Source: Paracidovorax wautersii
GTDB taxonomy: Bacteria > Pseudomonadota > Gammaproteobacteria > Burkholderiales > Burkholderiaceae_C
Direction of reading: 5' to 3'
Assembly: GCF_031453675.1 (NCBI RefSeq)
Contig: NZ_JAVIZX010000001.1
Location: 434,001 to 498,000, forward strand
Length of the DNA stretch: 64,000 nt
Part shown: positions 52,090 to 61,092 of the stretch, piece after piece
Position numbering within the stretch: position 1 is the stretch's first letter
Layout of the letters: the number at the start of each line of letters is the position of its first letter
Translations under genes and position numbers: made by a program
The notes under the pieces: generated by a model
Databases searched by the model: none
Told to the model about the DNA's origin: nothing
The model's input: only the letters and a program-made list of their open reading frames with translations

Positions 52090-52578
52090 TCAGCCCGGCG
52101 TTGCCGCACTGCCGCCGCCCAGGGGCGATTCCGGCTCGGCCGGCGGCAGCGAGAGCAGCCACTGCGCCATCTGCAGCGCCTGCGGCTCGGTGATGTGCGG
52201 GTGGCGGGGCATCACGACGCGGCCCCAGGTGCCGACGCTGCCCTCGCGGATCTTGCGCGCCAGGTGGTCGGCGGCCTCGGGCTGGCCGGCGTAGCGGCCC
52301 GCGATCTGCCGGAACGACGGCCCCACGTAGTGCCGGTCCATGCCGTGGCAGCGCAGGCAATCGGAGGCCTGCACCCGGCCCAGTCCCTCGGACTGCGCGG
52401 GCGCAGCATCCGCACCGGCCACCGACAGCGGCGCCAAGGGCGCGCCAGCCCCCAGCGTGCGCCAGCCCACATTCATCACCCCGAGGACGACCAGCACCAC
52501 GCACAGCGCCAGCGCCCACGCGATCCAGCGGGGACGCTCCGGCGGCGTGTCGTCGTCGTGATCGTCGCGCAGTGGCAC
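52090..52578 (-). CDS. Membrane-anchored monohaem cytochrome c
   Basis: 162 residues. An N-terminal transmembrane helix (about 19-36, AWALALCVVLVVLGVMNVG) is followed by a cytochrome c domain with haem motif CLRCH (Cys74, Cys77, His78) and axial-methionine-type VVMPRHPHI. The GTG start is four bases from the purH stop, so it is translated as part of the dusB-fis-purH transcript. It resembles single-haem c-type electron carriers; its redox partner is unknown. Confidence 0.88.
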   Translation of the reverse strand: MPLRDDHDDDTPPERPRWIAWALALCVVLVVLGVMNVGWRTLGAGAPLAPLSVAGADAAPAQSEGLGRVQASDCLRCHGMDRHYVGPSFRQIAGRYAGQPEAADHLARKIREGSVGTWGRVVMPRHPHITEPQALQMAQWLLSLPPAEPESPLGGGSAATPG

Positions 52579-52582
52579 GGGA

Positions 52583-54184
52583 TCAGTGGCGGAAGTGGCG
52601 CACGCCGCTGAACACCATGGCTACGCCGCGCTCGTTCGCGGCGTCAATGACTTCCTGGTCGCGCATGGAGCCGCCGGGCTGGATCACGCAGGTCGCACCG
52701 GCATCCACCACCACGTCCAGGCCGTCGCGGAACGGGAAGAACGCGTCGCTGGCCACCACCGTGCCCTGCAGCGACAGCTTGGCGTGCTCGGCCTTGATGC
52801 TGGCGATGCGGGCCGAATCGAGGCGGCTCATCTGGCCGGCGCCCACACCCATGGTCATGCCGCCCTTGCAGAAGACGATGGCGTTGCTCTTCACGTACTT
52901 GGCGACCTTCCAGGCGAAGAGCAGGTCTTCCATTTCTTCGAGCGTGGGCTGCTTCTTCGTGACGACCTTCAGGTCCATCAGCGACAGCTCGTGGTTGTCG
53001 GCCGTCTGCAGCAGCATGCCGGAGCCGATGCGCTTGGCGTCCATGGCGTTGCGGCCACGGCTCCAGGCCGTCGTGCCCTGGTGGTCGGGCAGCGCGATCT
53101 GCAGCAGGCGCACATTGGTCTTGGGCTTGAAGATTTCCAGCGCCTCGGGCGTGAAGGACGGCGCCATCAGCACTTCGACGAACTGCTTGACCACCAGCTG
53201 CGCGGCCGCTGCGTCCACCGGGCGGTTGAAGGCGATGATGCCGCCGAAGGCGCTGGTGGGGTCGGTCTGGAAGGCCTTGCCGTAGGCATCGGCCGCGTCC
53301 AGGCCCACCGCCACGCCGCAGGGGTTGGCGTGCTTGACGATCACGCAGGCAGCGGCGTCGAAGCTCTTCACGCATTCCCAGGCAGCATCGGCGTCGGCGA
53401 TGTTGTTGTAGCTGAGTTCCTTGCCCTGCAGCTGCTCACCCGTGACGATGGAACCGGGCGCGGGGTACAGGTCGCGGTACAGCGCGGCCTGCTGGTGGCT
53501 GTTCTCGCCGTAGCGCAGGTCCTGCACCTTGATGAACTGGCCGTTGCTCTGGCCGGGGAAGGGGTTGCGCGTGGGCACGTACTCTTCCGACAGCTTCTCG
53601 GCCTCGAACGTGACGGACGAGAGGTAGTCGCTGATCGCGCCGTCGTACTGGGCGATGCGGTTGAACGCGGCCACCGACAGCGCGAAACGCAGCTTGTCGG
53701 ACAGCTTGCCGCCGGCCTTCAGCTCGCCCAGCACGGCGTCGTACTGGTCGGCAGACGTCACCACGCCCACGTCCTTCCAGTTCTTGGCGGCGCTGCGCAC
53801 CATGGCCGGGCCGCCGATGTCGATGTTCTCGATGGCGTCGGCCAGCGTGCAGCCGGCCTTGGCGACGGTGGCTTCGAACGGGTAGAGGTTCACCACCAGC
53901 AGGTCGATGGTGTCGATGCCGTGCTCCTGGAGCGCCGCCATGTGCTCGGGCAGCTCGCGGCGGGCCAGCAGGCCGCCGTGCACCTTGGGGTGCAGCGTCT
54001 TCACGCGGCCGTCCAGCATCTCGGGGAACTGCGTGACCTCGGCCACTTCGGTGACGGGCAGGCCCTTGTCGGCGAGCAGCTTGGCGGTGCCGCCGGTGGA
54101 CAGCAGGCGGATGCCCAGCGCGTGCAGCGCCTGGGCGAATTCGACGATGCCGGTCTTGTCGGAGACGGAAAGAAGTGCGTTCAT
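52583..54184 (-). CDS. purH: Bifunctional AICAR formyltransferase/IMP cyclohydrolase
   Basis: 533 residues. The N-terminal IMP cyclohydrolase (about 1-200) has [28 protein letters not shown] and [17 protein letters not shown]. The C-terminal AICAR transformylase has [11 protein letters not shown] and [13 protein letters not shown], ending [30 protein letters not shown] in outline. It makes IMP, the last two steps of purine synthesis. It follows fis, with a repeat copy in the 83-base gap. Confidence 0.95.
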   Translation of the reverse strand: MNALLSVSDKTGIVEFAQALHALGIRLLSTGGTAKLLADKGLPVTEVAEVTQFPEMLDGRVKTLHPKVHGGLLARRELPEHMAALQEHGIDTIDLLVVNLYPFEATVAKAGCTLADAIENIDIGGPAMVRSAAKNWKDVGVVTSADQYDAVLGELKAGGKLSDKLRFALSVAAFNRIAQYDGAISDYLSSVTFEAEKLSEEYVPTRNPFPGQSNGQFIKVQDLRYGENSHQQAALYRDLYPAPGSIVTGEQLQGKELSYNNIADADAAWECVKSFDAAACVIVKHANPCGVAVGLDAADAYGKAFQTDPTSAFGGIIAFNRPVDAAAAQLVVKQFVEVLMAPSFTPEALEIFKPKTNVRLLQIALPDHQGTTAWSRGRNAMDAKRIGSGMLLQTADNHELSLMDLKVVTKKQPTLEEMEDLLFAWKVAKYVKSNAIVFCKGGMTMGVGAGQMSRLDSARIASIKAEHAKLSLQGTVVASDAFFPFRDGLDVVVDAGATCVIQPGGSMRDQEVIDAANERGVAMVFSGVRHFRH

Positions 54185-54205
54185 GGCAGTGGTGGAGTTT
54201 TGAAT

Positions 54206-54264
54206 GAAATCGGGCTGCAGCGCTTATCCAGCAAGCGCAAGCAGCTATTATTTATATAGCAAAC
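54206..54264 (-). repeat. GATAGCTGC palindromic repeat between fis and purH
   Basis: Minus strand: TTTGCTATATAAAT, AATAGCTGCTT, GCGCTT-GCTGGAT-AAGCGC, TGCAGCCCGATTTC. The core stem and both arms are present. It sits within an operon, close to the fis stop and before the purH start. Confidence 0.85.
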
Positions 54265-54267
54265 GGG

Positions 54268-54501
54268 TCACAGCAGCTTGTGCTCGACCAGCTTCTTGCG
54301 CAGCGTGTTGCGGTTCAGGCCCAGCCATTCGGCGGCGCGGGACTGGTTGTTGTCGGCGTGGCTCATCACCACTTCCAGCAGCGGTTTCTCGACCAGGCGC
54401 ACCAGCATGTCGTACATGCCGTCCGGCGCCTCGCCGCCCAGATCGCGAAAGTACCCCTGCAGGTTTTCGCGCACGCATTCCTCAATGTGCTTCTTGCTCA
54501 T
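54268..54501 (-). CDS. fis: Fis family nucleoid-associated protein
   Basis: 77 residues. MSKKHIEECVRENLQGYFRD, then LVEKPLLEVVMSHADNNQSR and the C-terminal helix-turn-helix AAEWLGLNRNTLRKKLVEH. Fis bends DNA at promoters, including those for rRNA. Its start lies inside the end of dusB (20-base overlap), the same dusB-fis pair as in enterobacteria. Confidence 0.93.
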   Translation of the reverse strand: MSKKHIEECVRENLQGYFRDLGGEAPDGMYDMLVRLVEKPLLEVVMSHADNNQSRAAEWLGLNRNTLRKKLVEHKLL

Positions 54502-55534
54502 GCATCCGTTCCCTCGGGTCCGCGTCGGCGTCGCTGGCAGCGGGCAGCCGGTCCATCGCCGCGCCCAGCGCGTCGAAGTAATCCGCCACCGCCTGCCACT
54601 GGGCCGCGCAGTCCTCTATCGTGTTGATGTGTTGCCTGAAATCCTCGCCGCCCGGCAGCGCCCGCACATACCAGGCGATGTGCTTGCGCGCGCTGCGCAC
54701 GCCGGTCAGCTCGCCGTACAGGCCGTAGTGGTCCTGCAGGTGGTCGAGCAGCAGGCGGCGCACCTCGGCCACCAGGGGCGGCGCCAGGTGCTCGCCGGTG
54801 GCGAGGTAGTGGCCGATCTCGCGGAAGATCCACGGACGGCCCTGCGCCGCGCGGCCGATCATGACCGCATCGGCACCTGTGGCGGCCAGGACCGCCTTCG
54901 CTTTCTCCGGCGAGGTGATGTCGCCGTTGGCCACCACCGGCACGCCCACCGCGGCCTTGACGGCGGCGATGGTGTCGTATTCGGCATGGCCCTTGTAGCC
55001 TTGTTCGCGCGTGCGGCCGTGCACGGTCAGCATCTGGATGCCCACGCCCTCGAAGGCGCGCGCCAGCTGCACGGCGTTCTTGTGGTCCTGGCTCCAGCCG
55101 GTGCGCATCTTGAGCGTGACCGGCACGTTGCGCGGCGCGCAGGCCTCGACCACCGCCTGGGCGATCTCGACGGCCAGCGCCTCGTTCTGCATCAGGGCGG
55201 AGCCCGCCCACTTGTTGCAGACCTTCTTGGCCGGGCAGCCCATGTTGATGTCGATGATCTCGGCGCCGCGGTCGATGTTGTAGAGCGCGGCCTCGGCCAT
55301 CATCGCGGCCTCGGTGCCGGCGATCTGCACGGCGATGGGACCCGGCTCGCCCTCGTGGTTGGCCCGGCGCGAGGTCTTGAGGCTGTTCCACAGGTCCTTG
55401 CGCGAGGTGACCATCTCGCTCACCGCATAGCCCGCCCCCAGCGCCTTGCACAGCTGGCGGAAAGGCCGGTCCGTGACGCCCGCCATGGGGGCGACGAACA
55501 GACGGTTCGCCAAGGGAATATGGCCGATGTGCAT
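54482..55534 (-). CDS. dusB: tRNA-dihydrouridine synthase B
   Basis: 350 residues of the FMN TIM-barrel Dus family. VAPMAGVTDRPFRQLCKALG, the active-site segment INMGCPAKKVCNKWAGSAL (catalytic Cys106), VTLKMRTGW, TVHGRTREQGYKG and GDITSPEKAKAVLAATGADAVMIGRAA. It reduces uridine to dihydrouridine in the tRNA D loop. The ATG at 55534 gives the normal N-terminus MHIGHIPLANRLFVAP. The next genes on the transcript are fis and purH. Confidence 0.94.
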   Translation of the reverse strand: MHIGHIPLANRLFVAPMAGVTDRPFRQLCKALGAGYAVSEMVTSRKDLWNSLKTSRRANHEGEPGPIAVQIAGTEAAMMAEAALYNIDRGAEIIDINMGCPAKKVCNKWAGSALMQNEALAVEIAQAVVEACAPRNVPVTLKMRTGWSQDHKNAVQLARAFEGVGIQMLTVHGRTREQGYKGHAEYDTIAAVKAAVGVPVVANGDITSPEKAKAVLAATGADAVMIGRAAQGRPWIFREIGHYLATGEHLAPPLVAEVRRLLLDHLQDHYGLYGELTGVRSARKHIAWYVRALPGGEDFRQHINTIEDCAAQWQAVADYFDALGAAMDRLPAASDADADPRERMHEQEAH

Positions 55535-55662
55535 GGGGTGGGGGAGGCAGCGCGTGCTGAAAAAGGAGGCAGGATTGTAGCTGCTCAAATTTTCAGCAGT
55601 TGAAATGCCGCACGGCGTTCCGCCGGGCGCCGCCCGCGGGCCGGCGCCTGCCCCGCGGGCGC

Positions 55663-56934
55663 TCAGAAATACCCGGTCTCGTAGCGCTGCGGATCGGTGC
55701 CTGCAGGCAGGCCCGCGCCCCGGGCGACGGGCTCCTCGACCACCACCTGGTTGCGCCCGCCTTCCTTGGCGAGGTACATCGCCGTGTCTGCGCGCGCGAA
55801 GAATTCCATCACCGATTCACCCAGGACGTACTGCGTCACGCCCGTCGACACCGTCACCCGCCCTGGCAGTGGGCCCTCCCAGGCATGCGACTCCACCTGG
55901 GCCCGCACGCGCTCGCAGGTGTTGAGCGCCACCAGCAGCGGCGTGCCCGGAAAGATCAACAGGAATTCCTCGCCGCCGTAGCGGCCCAGGATGTCGTCCG
56001 CACGCACGTTCTGCTGCACGAGCCGCGCGAACGTGCGCAGCACCTCGTCGCCCGCCAGGTGGCCGCAGGCGTCGTTGATGCGCTTGAAATGGTCCAGGTC
56101 GAGCACGGCCATGCACAGCGGAATGCCGCTCTCGTCCGCCAGCTGCTTCTGCTCCTCCAGCACGGCCAGGATATGGCGGCGGTTGTAGCAGCCGGCCAGG
56201 GCGTCGCGCTGGGCGGTCTCCTCGATGGTGCGGATCTGGCGGCTGGTCTGGTGCAGCATCTGGTGCAGCAGCCGCACGCGGCCCATCAGCAGCACGAAGG
56301 CCGGCATCGCCAGCGCCAGCGCCAGCCAGTGCAGGGCCTCCAGGCGCAGCAGCGCCGCATTGCGCGCCGCGCCGTAGTGCAGCCCCATCACCGCCGCGTA
56401 GCCGATCAGGATGCCGGCGCACAGCACCAGCGCCGCCCGGCGCGACAGCGTCAGCAGCCCGTAGGCCAGGGTGACGAAGAGAAAAGGCGCCAGCAGGATC
56501 TGCGTGACCGGCTCCAGGTAGAACACCAGCAGCAGGCAGCTGCAGGCCACGCCCACGATGGGCAGCTTGAGGCGCCGCTCGCTGAACGGCGCGTGGCGCC
56601 CCGCCCGGAACACGCCCACGAACACCGCCACCGACAGCGCCACGATCGCACCGGCGATGGCCACCGTGCCCCACCCCACCACCCCGAAGGCCCGGAAGGC
56701 CAGCAGGCACAGCAGGAACAGCCCCGCCAGCCAGACCGGCGCCCAGCGCCTGCGCGGCCCGCCCATCTCCAGGCCCAGGGCCTTGGCCGCCTGCAGGCGC
56801 GAGGCATGCACCTGCAGGGACTCGTCGAAATCGGTGACCCCCTCGCTCAGGGCGAACGCGTCCGTGCTGGCAAAGCGGGGTTGGCCCCACGCCTGCAGCG
56901 TCTGGCGCAACTTGGCAAAACTCATCGGTCGCAT
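55663..56934 (-). CDS. Membrane-bound diguanylate cyclase
   Basis: 423 residues. About six transmembrane helices lie between 65 and 235, followed by a GGDEF domain from about 245 with LDLDHFKRINDACGHLAGDEVL and the active-site GGEEF in GRYGGEEFLLIF. RADD nine residues before the signature is an inhibitory I-site (RxxD). It makes c-di-GMP and should be product-inhibited. Its membrane helices may act as a MASE-like sensor. Single gene, divergent from yqaA-like. Confidence 0.9.
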   Translation of the reverse strand: MRPMSFAKLRQTLQAWGQPRFASTDAFALSEGVTDFDESLQVHASRLQAAKALGLEMGGPRRRWAPVWLAGLFLLCLLAFRAFGVVGWGTVAIAGAIVALSVAVFVGVFRAGRHAPFSERRLKLPIVGVACSCLLLVFYLEPVTQILLAPFLFVTLAYGLLTLSRRAALVLCAGILIGYAAVMGLHYGAARNAALLRLEALHWLALALAMPAFVLLMGRVRLLHQMLHQTSRQIRTIEETAQRDALAGCYNRRHILAVLEEQKQLADESGIPLCMAVLDLDHFKRINDACGHLAGDEVLRTFARLVQQNVRADDILGRYGGEEFLLIFPGTPLLVALNTCERVRAQVESHAWEGPLPGRVTVSTGVTQYVLGESVMEFFARADTAMYLAKEGGRNQVVVEEPVARGAGLPAGTDPQRYETGYF

Positions 56935-57188
56935 CCCCGGCTGGCGCCCGGTGCACCGGTCGGCGTGCCCAAGCTGTCCTGTGGTGTTGGTGGCGTGCGG
57001 ACGCGGCTGCGGTCCGGCACCTCCCGTGCCGTGATCGGCCCCGGACCTTGCCGCCCGCCTGACCCGAGGTTACCGCCCTGTCCACGACCGGGCTTTGACC
57101 CGCCTCAACCGGGCGCGCTCCCTGGCGGCCGCACGGGGTGCCGGGCTACAGAAGAGCGGCCCAGGCGCGCACTACACTGCGCTCAGCT

Positions 57189-57671
57189 ATGGAAGTCTGG
57201 ATGAATCAACTCATGGACGTGCTGGCCCTGCCCCAGTTCGGCCTGAGCACGGTGTTCGTGGTGGCGTTCATCTCCGCCACGCTCTTGCCCCTGGGCTCCG
57301 AGCCGGCGGTGTTCGGGCTGATCAAGCTCAGTCCGCATCTGTTCTGGCCGGCCATCCTGGTGGCCACCGCCGGCAATACGCTGGGGGGTGCGCTGAGCTG
57401 GTGGATGGGCCTGGGCACGCACAAGGTGGTCGACCATGCCGCGGGGCACCACACCGAGGTGCGGGCCCTGGCGTGGCTGCGCCGCTTCGGGCCGCGCGCG
57501 TGCCTGATGAGCTGGCTGCCGGTGGTGGGCGATCCGCTGTGCGCGGTGGCCGGCTGGCTCAAGCTGCCGTTCTGGCCCTGCGTGCTCTACATGGCCATTG
57601 GCAAGTTCCTGCGCTACCTGACCATGACGGTCGCCCTGCTCTACCTGTGGCCCGGGGCCATGCCGCACTGA
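57189..57671 (+). CDS. YqaA/SNARE-associated (DedA-like) membrane protein
   Basis: 160 residues, small DedA-superfamily protein of the YqaA subgroup. Hydrophobic segments with ISATLLPLGSEPAVFGLI, the VATAGNTLGGALSWWMG motif and CLMSWLPVVGDPLCAVAGWL, ending in a helix near YLTMTVALLYLWPG. Such proteins affect lipid flipping and membrane potential; a precise role is unknown. TACACT ten bases before the ATG could be a -10. Confidence 0.88.
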   Translation: MEVWMNQLMDVLALPQFGLSTVFVVAFISATLLPLGSEPAVFGLIKLSPHLFWPAILVATAGNTLGGALSWWMGLGTHKVVDHAAGHHTEVRALAWLRRFGPRACLMSWLPVVGDPLCAVAGWLKLPFWPCVLYMAIGKFLRYLTMTVALLYLWPGAMPH

Positions 57672-57718
57672 ACGAGGGCGGCCGGCCAAGGCGCAACGCC
57701 CTGGAAAGCACACTCATC

Positions 57719-57766
57719 TTTTGATAGCTGCTTGCGCTTACCCATCAAGCGCCAGAGGCCGATTTC
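57719..57766 (+). repeat. GATAGCTGC palindromic repeat between yqaA-like and rarD genes
   Basis: TTTTGATAGCTGCTT, GCGCTT-ACCCATC-AAGCGC, CAGAGGCCGATTTCA. A near-consensus copy in a convergent gap. Its right end provides the TGA stop of the rarD-like gene on the minus strand. Confidence 0.88.
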
Positions 57767-58661
57767 ACCCCAAGGCCTGCGCTGCCGCTGCGGACGCGCG
57801 GCGGCGGTGCAGCGCGCCCTCGGCGGTGTACAGTGCCAGGGCCAGCCAGATCAGCGCAAAGCCGGCCAACCGCGCCGGCTCCACCGTCTCGCCAAACAGC
57901 CAGATCCCCAACGCGAACTGCAGACTGGGCGAGATGTACTGCAGCACGCCCATGGTGGCCAGCGGAATGCGCCGCGCTCCGGCGGCGAACAGCAGCAGCG
58001 GCACGGCGGTCACGGGCCCCGCCGCGGCCAGCCACCCCAGCGTGGCCGCATCCGCCGACGGCCAGGCCGCCTGGCCCGTCCAGGTCCACCAGGCCATCCA
58101 CGCGACGGCCAACGGGGCCAGCAGCGCGGTCTCGAGCGCCAGGCCTTCCAATGCGCCCAGCACGGCCGTCTTGCGCAGCAGGCCGTAAAAGCCGAAGGTG
58201 ACGGCCAGCGCCAGCGCGATCCACGGCACGTTCCCCGTCTGCACCGCCAGCCACACCACGCCCGCCGCGGCCACGGCCAGGGCCACCCACTGCGCGCGGC
58301 GTGGCCGCTCGTGCAAGAACACGTAGCCCATGGCCACATTGACCAGGGGCAGGATGAAATAGCCCAGGCTGGCATCCACCACGTGGTGGTTGTGCACGGC
58401 CCAGACGTAGATCAGCCAGTTGGCCGACAGCAGCAACGCAGACAGCAGGAAGGCCGCCACCACGCGCGGCTGGCGCCGCAGCTGCGCCACCCAGGCCAGT
58501 TGCCCGCGCGCCATCAGCACCACGGCGACGAAGACCATGGACCACAGCGTGCGGTGGGCCACCACCTCCATCGCCGGCACGGCGGCCACCTGGTGGAAGT
58601 ACACGGGAAACACGCCCCAGGCGACGTAGGCGAGGATGGCGTAGAGGATGCCGGGATGCAT
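57765..58661 (-). CDS. rarD: RarD-type EamA transporter
   Basis: 298 residues with ten predicted transmembrane helices in two EamA repeats. The N-terminus GILYAILAYVAWGVFPVYF, SANWLIYVWAVHNHHVVDASLGYF and GVLQYISPSLQFALGIWLF are the conserved phrases of RarD (chloramphenicol-sensitive protein) family members. It is a drug/metabolite-type exporter of unknown substrate. It lies immediately after the lipoate ligase gene, with an 11-base gap. Confidence 0.88.
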   Translation of the reverse strand: MHPGILYAILAYVAWGVFPVYFHQVAAVPAMEVVAHRTLWSMVFVAVVLMARGQLAWVAQLRRQPRVVAAFLLSALLLSANWLIYVWAVHNHHVVDASLGYFILPLVNVAMGYVFLHERPRRAQWVALAVAAAGVVWLAVQTGNVPWIALALAVTFGFYGLLRKTAVLGALEGLALETALLAPLAVAWMAWWTWTGQAAWPSADAATLGWLAAAGPVTAVPLLLFAAGARRIPLATMGVLQYISPSLQFALGIWLFGETVEPARLAGFALIWLALALYTAEGALHRRRASAAAAQALG

Positions 58662-58672
58662 GGGCGGGACCT

Positions 58673-59486
58673 TCAGGGGACGAGGGCCGTCCACTCGGCG
58701 GACGCAAAACGCTCCTGTGCCAGCGTGCGGGCCTGCTGCAGCGTGCGCTCGTCCAGCGGCACGGGCGCCAGCGGCGCCTGCGCGGCGAAGGCGGCGGTCA
58801 TCGCGGCGACCACGCTCTCGCGCGGCAGGCCGGTCTGGCTGCGCAGGGGGTCCACGCGCTTCTTGGCACTGGTCGTGCCCTTGTCGGAGAGCTTTTCCTT
58901 GCCGATGCGCAGCACCTCCAGCATCTTGTCGGCATCGATGTCGTAGGCCATGGTGACGTGGTGCAGGACCGCGTGGCCCTTGCGCGCCTGGGCCCGCGCC
59001 ACCGATCTTGCCGCCGCTGCTCGTGATGTCGTTCAGCGGCTGGTACCAGGCATCGATGCCCAGCCCCCGCAGCGCGCGGATCACCCACGCATCCAGGTAC
59101 TCGTACGACTGCTGGAACGACATGCCCGCGACCAGCGTGGACGGCACGCTCAGCGAATAGGTGATGGTGTTGCCCGGCTCGATGAACATCGCGCCGCCGC
59201 CGCTGATGCGGCGCACGACACGGATGCCGTGGCGTTCTGCGCCTTCGGCGTCCACCTCGTTGCGCAGCGACTGGAAGCGGCCGATCACCACCGCGCTTTC
59301 CTGCCACTCCCAAAAGCGCAGCGTGGCGGGCCGCTCGCCGGCGCTCACCTGCTGCGTGATGACTTCGTCCAGCGCCATGTGCAGGGCAGCAGGCTGGGCG
59401 GGTCCATGGATCAGCTGCCAGGGCTGGGCCGCCCAGCGGGCGTCCCGCTCGGCGGGCGCGGAGGCGGTCGGCATTGTGTCGCTCAT
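58673..59486 (-). pseudogene. Lipoate-protein ligase A catalytic domain, frameshifted
   Basis: The first frame reads MALDEVITQQVSAG, RFWEWQESAVVIGRFQSL, RRISGGGAMFIEPGNTITYS (ligase RRxSGGG motif) and ends at DITSSGGKIGG; homology then shifts to the next frame, beginning at AQARKGHAVLHHVTMAYDID. Deleting one base of the run at 58993-58995 (CCC on the plus strand) joins them as GGKIGGAAQARKGH and gives about 270 residues. It should attach lipoate to E2 or H proteins. Real inactivation and sequencing error cannot be separated here. The start overlaps the upstream gene by ATGA. Confidence 0.88.
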
Positions 59487-59758
59487 GCCAGGGCCCTCCG
59501 CACCACCACGGCCACCGCCTCGGGCGACAGCCCGAACATCTCGGCGCCCTCCGGCAACGCCTGCGCAATCGCCTGGGCGATGCGGCCCTCGTCGGCATCG
59601 GCCGGCAGCCCGTTCAGCGCCGCGTCCATGCACGCCAGCGCCTCGGGCGGCTCCAGGAAGAAGTCGCCACTCAACTGCGCCTGCACGATGCGGCCGTCCG
59701 CCACCTGCAGATCGACCACCACGAGCTTGCCGCCCGGCACCTTGTATTCCGCATGCAT
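59483..59758 (-). CDS. Lipoate-protein ligase C-terminal (LplB-like) domain protein
   Basis: 91 residues: EYKVPGGKLVVVDLQVADGRI, the conserved QLSGDFFLEPPEAL, and a C-terminal helix-rich part. This is the accessory domain fused to the C-terminus of enteric LplA but encoded separately as LplB in Thermoplasma. Here it precedes and overlaps the catalytic gene. It probably activates the ligase for lipoate adenylation. ATG 59758 has AGGAG nine bases before it; an outer GTG at 59764 is too close to that site. Confidence 0.85.
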   Translation of the reverse strand: MHAEYKVPGGKLVVVDLQVADGRIVQAQLSGDFFLEPPEALACMDAALNGLPADADEGRIAQAIAQALPEGAEMFGLSPEAVAVVVRRALA

Positions 59759-59847
59759 CGCCACTCACTCCTTATGCAATCACGCCAACGCCATCGCAAC
59801 CCCGCCGCCGTCGCCAGTGCCACAACCGCGGCACAGGCGAGGCCATC

Positions 59848-59879
59848 AAAAAACCCTGCGGGCACGGGGCCGGCAGGGT
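59848..59879 (-). terminator. Rho-independent terminator after ychF
   Basis: On the minus strand ACCCTGC, a 13-base loop and GCAGGGT are followed by TTTTT. It ends the ychF transcript before the lipoate ligase genes. Confidence 0.8.
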
Positions 59880-59927
59880 CATCGCAACCAAACCCCGCAG
59901 CCCACGGCGCGGAGCGGGGCCGGGCTG

Positions 59928-61022
59928 TCAGACGTTGAACAGGAAGTTCAGCACGTCGCCGTCCTTCACCACGTATTCCTTGCCTTCGGCGCGCATCTTG
60001 CCCGCATCCTTGGCAGCCTGCTCGCCCTTGTAGTGGATGAAGTCGTCGAACGCGATGGTCTGTGCGCGGATGAAGCCGCGCTCGAAGTCGCCGTGGATCA
60101 CGCCGGCCGCCTGCGGCGCCGTGGCCCCCACGGGCACCGTCCAGGCGCGCACTTCCTTCACGCCGGCGGTGAAGTAGGTCTGCAGGCCCAGCAGCTTGAA
60201 GCCGGCGCGGATCAGGCGGTTCAGGCCCGGCTCCTGCAGGCCCAGCTCCTGCAGGAACATGTCGCGGTCCTCATCGCTCATCTCCGACATCTCGGCTTCG
60301 ATCTTGGCGCAGATGGCCACGACGGGCGCGCCTTGCGCCTCGGCGTAGGCCTTCAGGCTGTCGAGCAGCGGGTTGTTCTCGAAACCGTCTTCGCTCACGT
60401 TGCCCACGAACATCGCCGGCTTGGCGGTGATCAGGCAGAACTGCTTGAGCAGGGGCGCGTCTTCCTTGGACACCGGCACGATGCGTGCGGGCTTGCCCTG
60501 GTCGAGCGCAGCCTGGATGGGCGTGAGCAGCGAAACGATCTTGGCGGCGTCCTTGTCGTTGCCCGACTTGGCCGCCTTGCTGTAGCGGTTGAGCGCCTTC
60601 TCCACCGTGGCCAGGTCGGCCAGGCACAGTTCGGTCTGGATCACTTCGATGTCGGCGATCGGGTCGACCTTGTTGGCCACGTGGATCACGTTGGGGTCTT
60701 CGAAGCAGCGCACCACGTTCACGATGGCGTCCGTCTCGCGGATGTGGGCCAGGAACTGGTTGCCCAGGCCTTCGCCCTTGCTGGCGCCCGCCACCAGGCC
60801 GGCGATGTCCACGAACTCGACGATGGCCGGCACGATGCGCTCGGGCGTGATGATGTCGGCCAGCTGCTGCAGGCGGGGATCCGGCACCTCGACCACGCCG
60901 GTGTTGGGCTCGATGGTGCAGAAGGGGTAGTTCTCGGCGGCAATGCCGGCCTTGGTGAGGGCGTTGAAGAGGGTGGACTTGCCGACGTTGGGCAGGCCCA
61001 CGATGCCGCATTTCAGGCTCAT
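59928..61022 (-). CDS. ychF: Redox-regulated ribosome-associated ATPase YchF
   Basis: 364 residues of the Obg-related family. GLPNVGKS (9-16) is the P loop, [20 protein letters not shown] the G3 region, and the TGS-like C-terminal domain ends [17 protein letters not shown]. YchF prefers ATP over GTP and affects oxidative stress and ribosomes. A good -10 (TAAAAT) lies about 40 bases upstream of the ATG. Transcript ends at its own terminator. Confidence 0.95.
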   Translation of the reverse strand: MSLKCGIVGLPNVGKSTLFNALTKAGIAAENYPFCTIEPNTGVVEVPDPRLQQLADIITPERIVPAIVEFVDIAGLVAGASKGEGLGNQFLAHIRETDAIVNVVRCFEDPNVIHVANKVDPIADIEVIQTELCLADLATVEKALNRYSKAAKSGNDKDAAKIVSLLTPIQAALDQGKPARIVPVSKEDAPLLKQFCLITAKPAMFVGNVSEDGFENNPLLDSLKAYAEAQGAPVVAICAKIEAEMSEMSDEDRDMFLQELGLQEPGLNRLIRAGFKLLGLQTYFTAGVKEVRAWTVPVGATAPQAAGVIHGDFERGFIRAQTIAFDDFIHYKGEQAAKDAGKMRAEGKEYVVKDGDVLNFLFNV

Positions 61023-61092
61023 GGCAGGGCTTTCAGGATTCGGGGAAAACCGGCGATTTTACGTGGCTCGCCGGAAAGGGCCGGCACGCGGG

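Noticed and set aside
55572-55610. Possible eleventh locus of the repeat (TGTAGCTGCTCAAA and TTTCAGCAG)
   Set aside because: Only the arm is similar; core GCGCTT and GAGGCC end are absent. It could be a remnant but cannot be supported.
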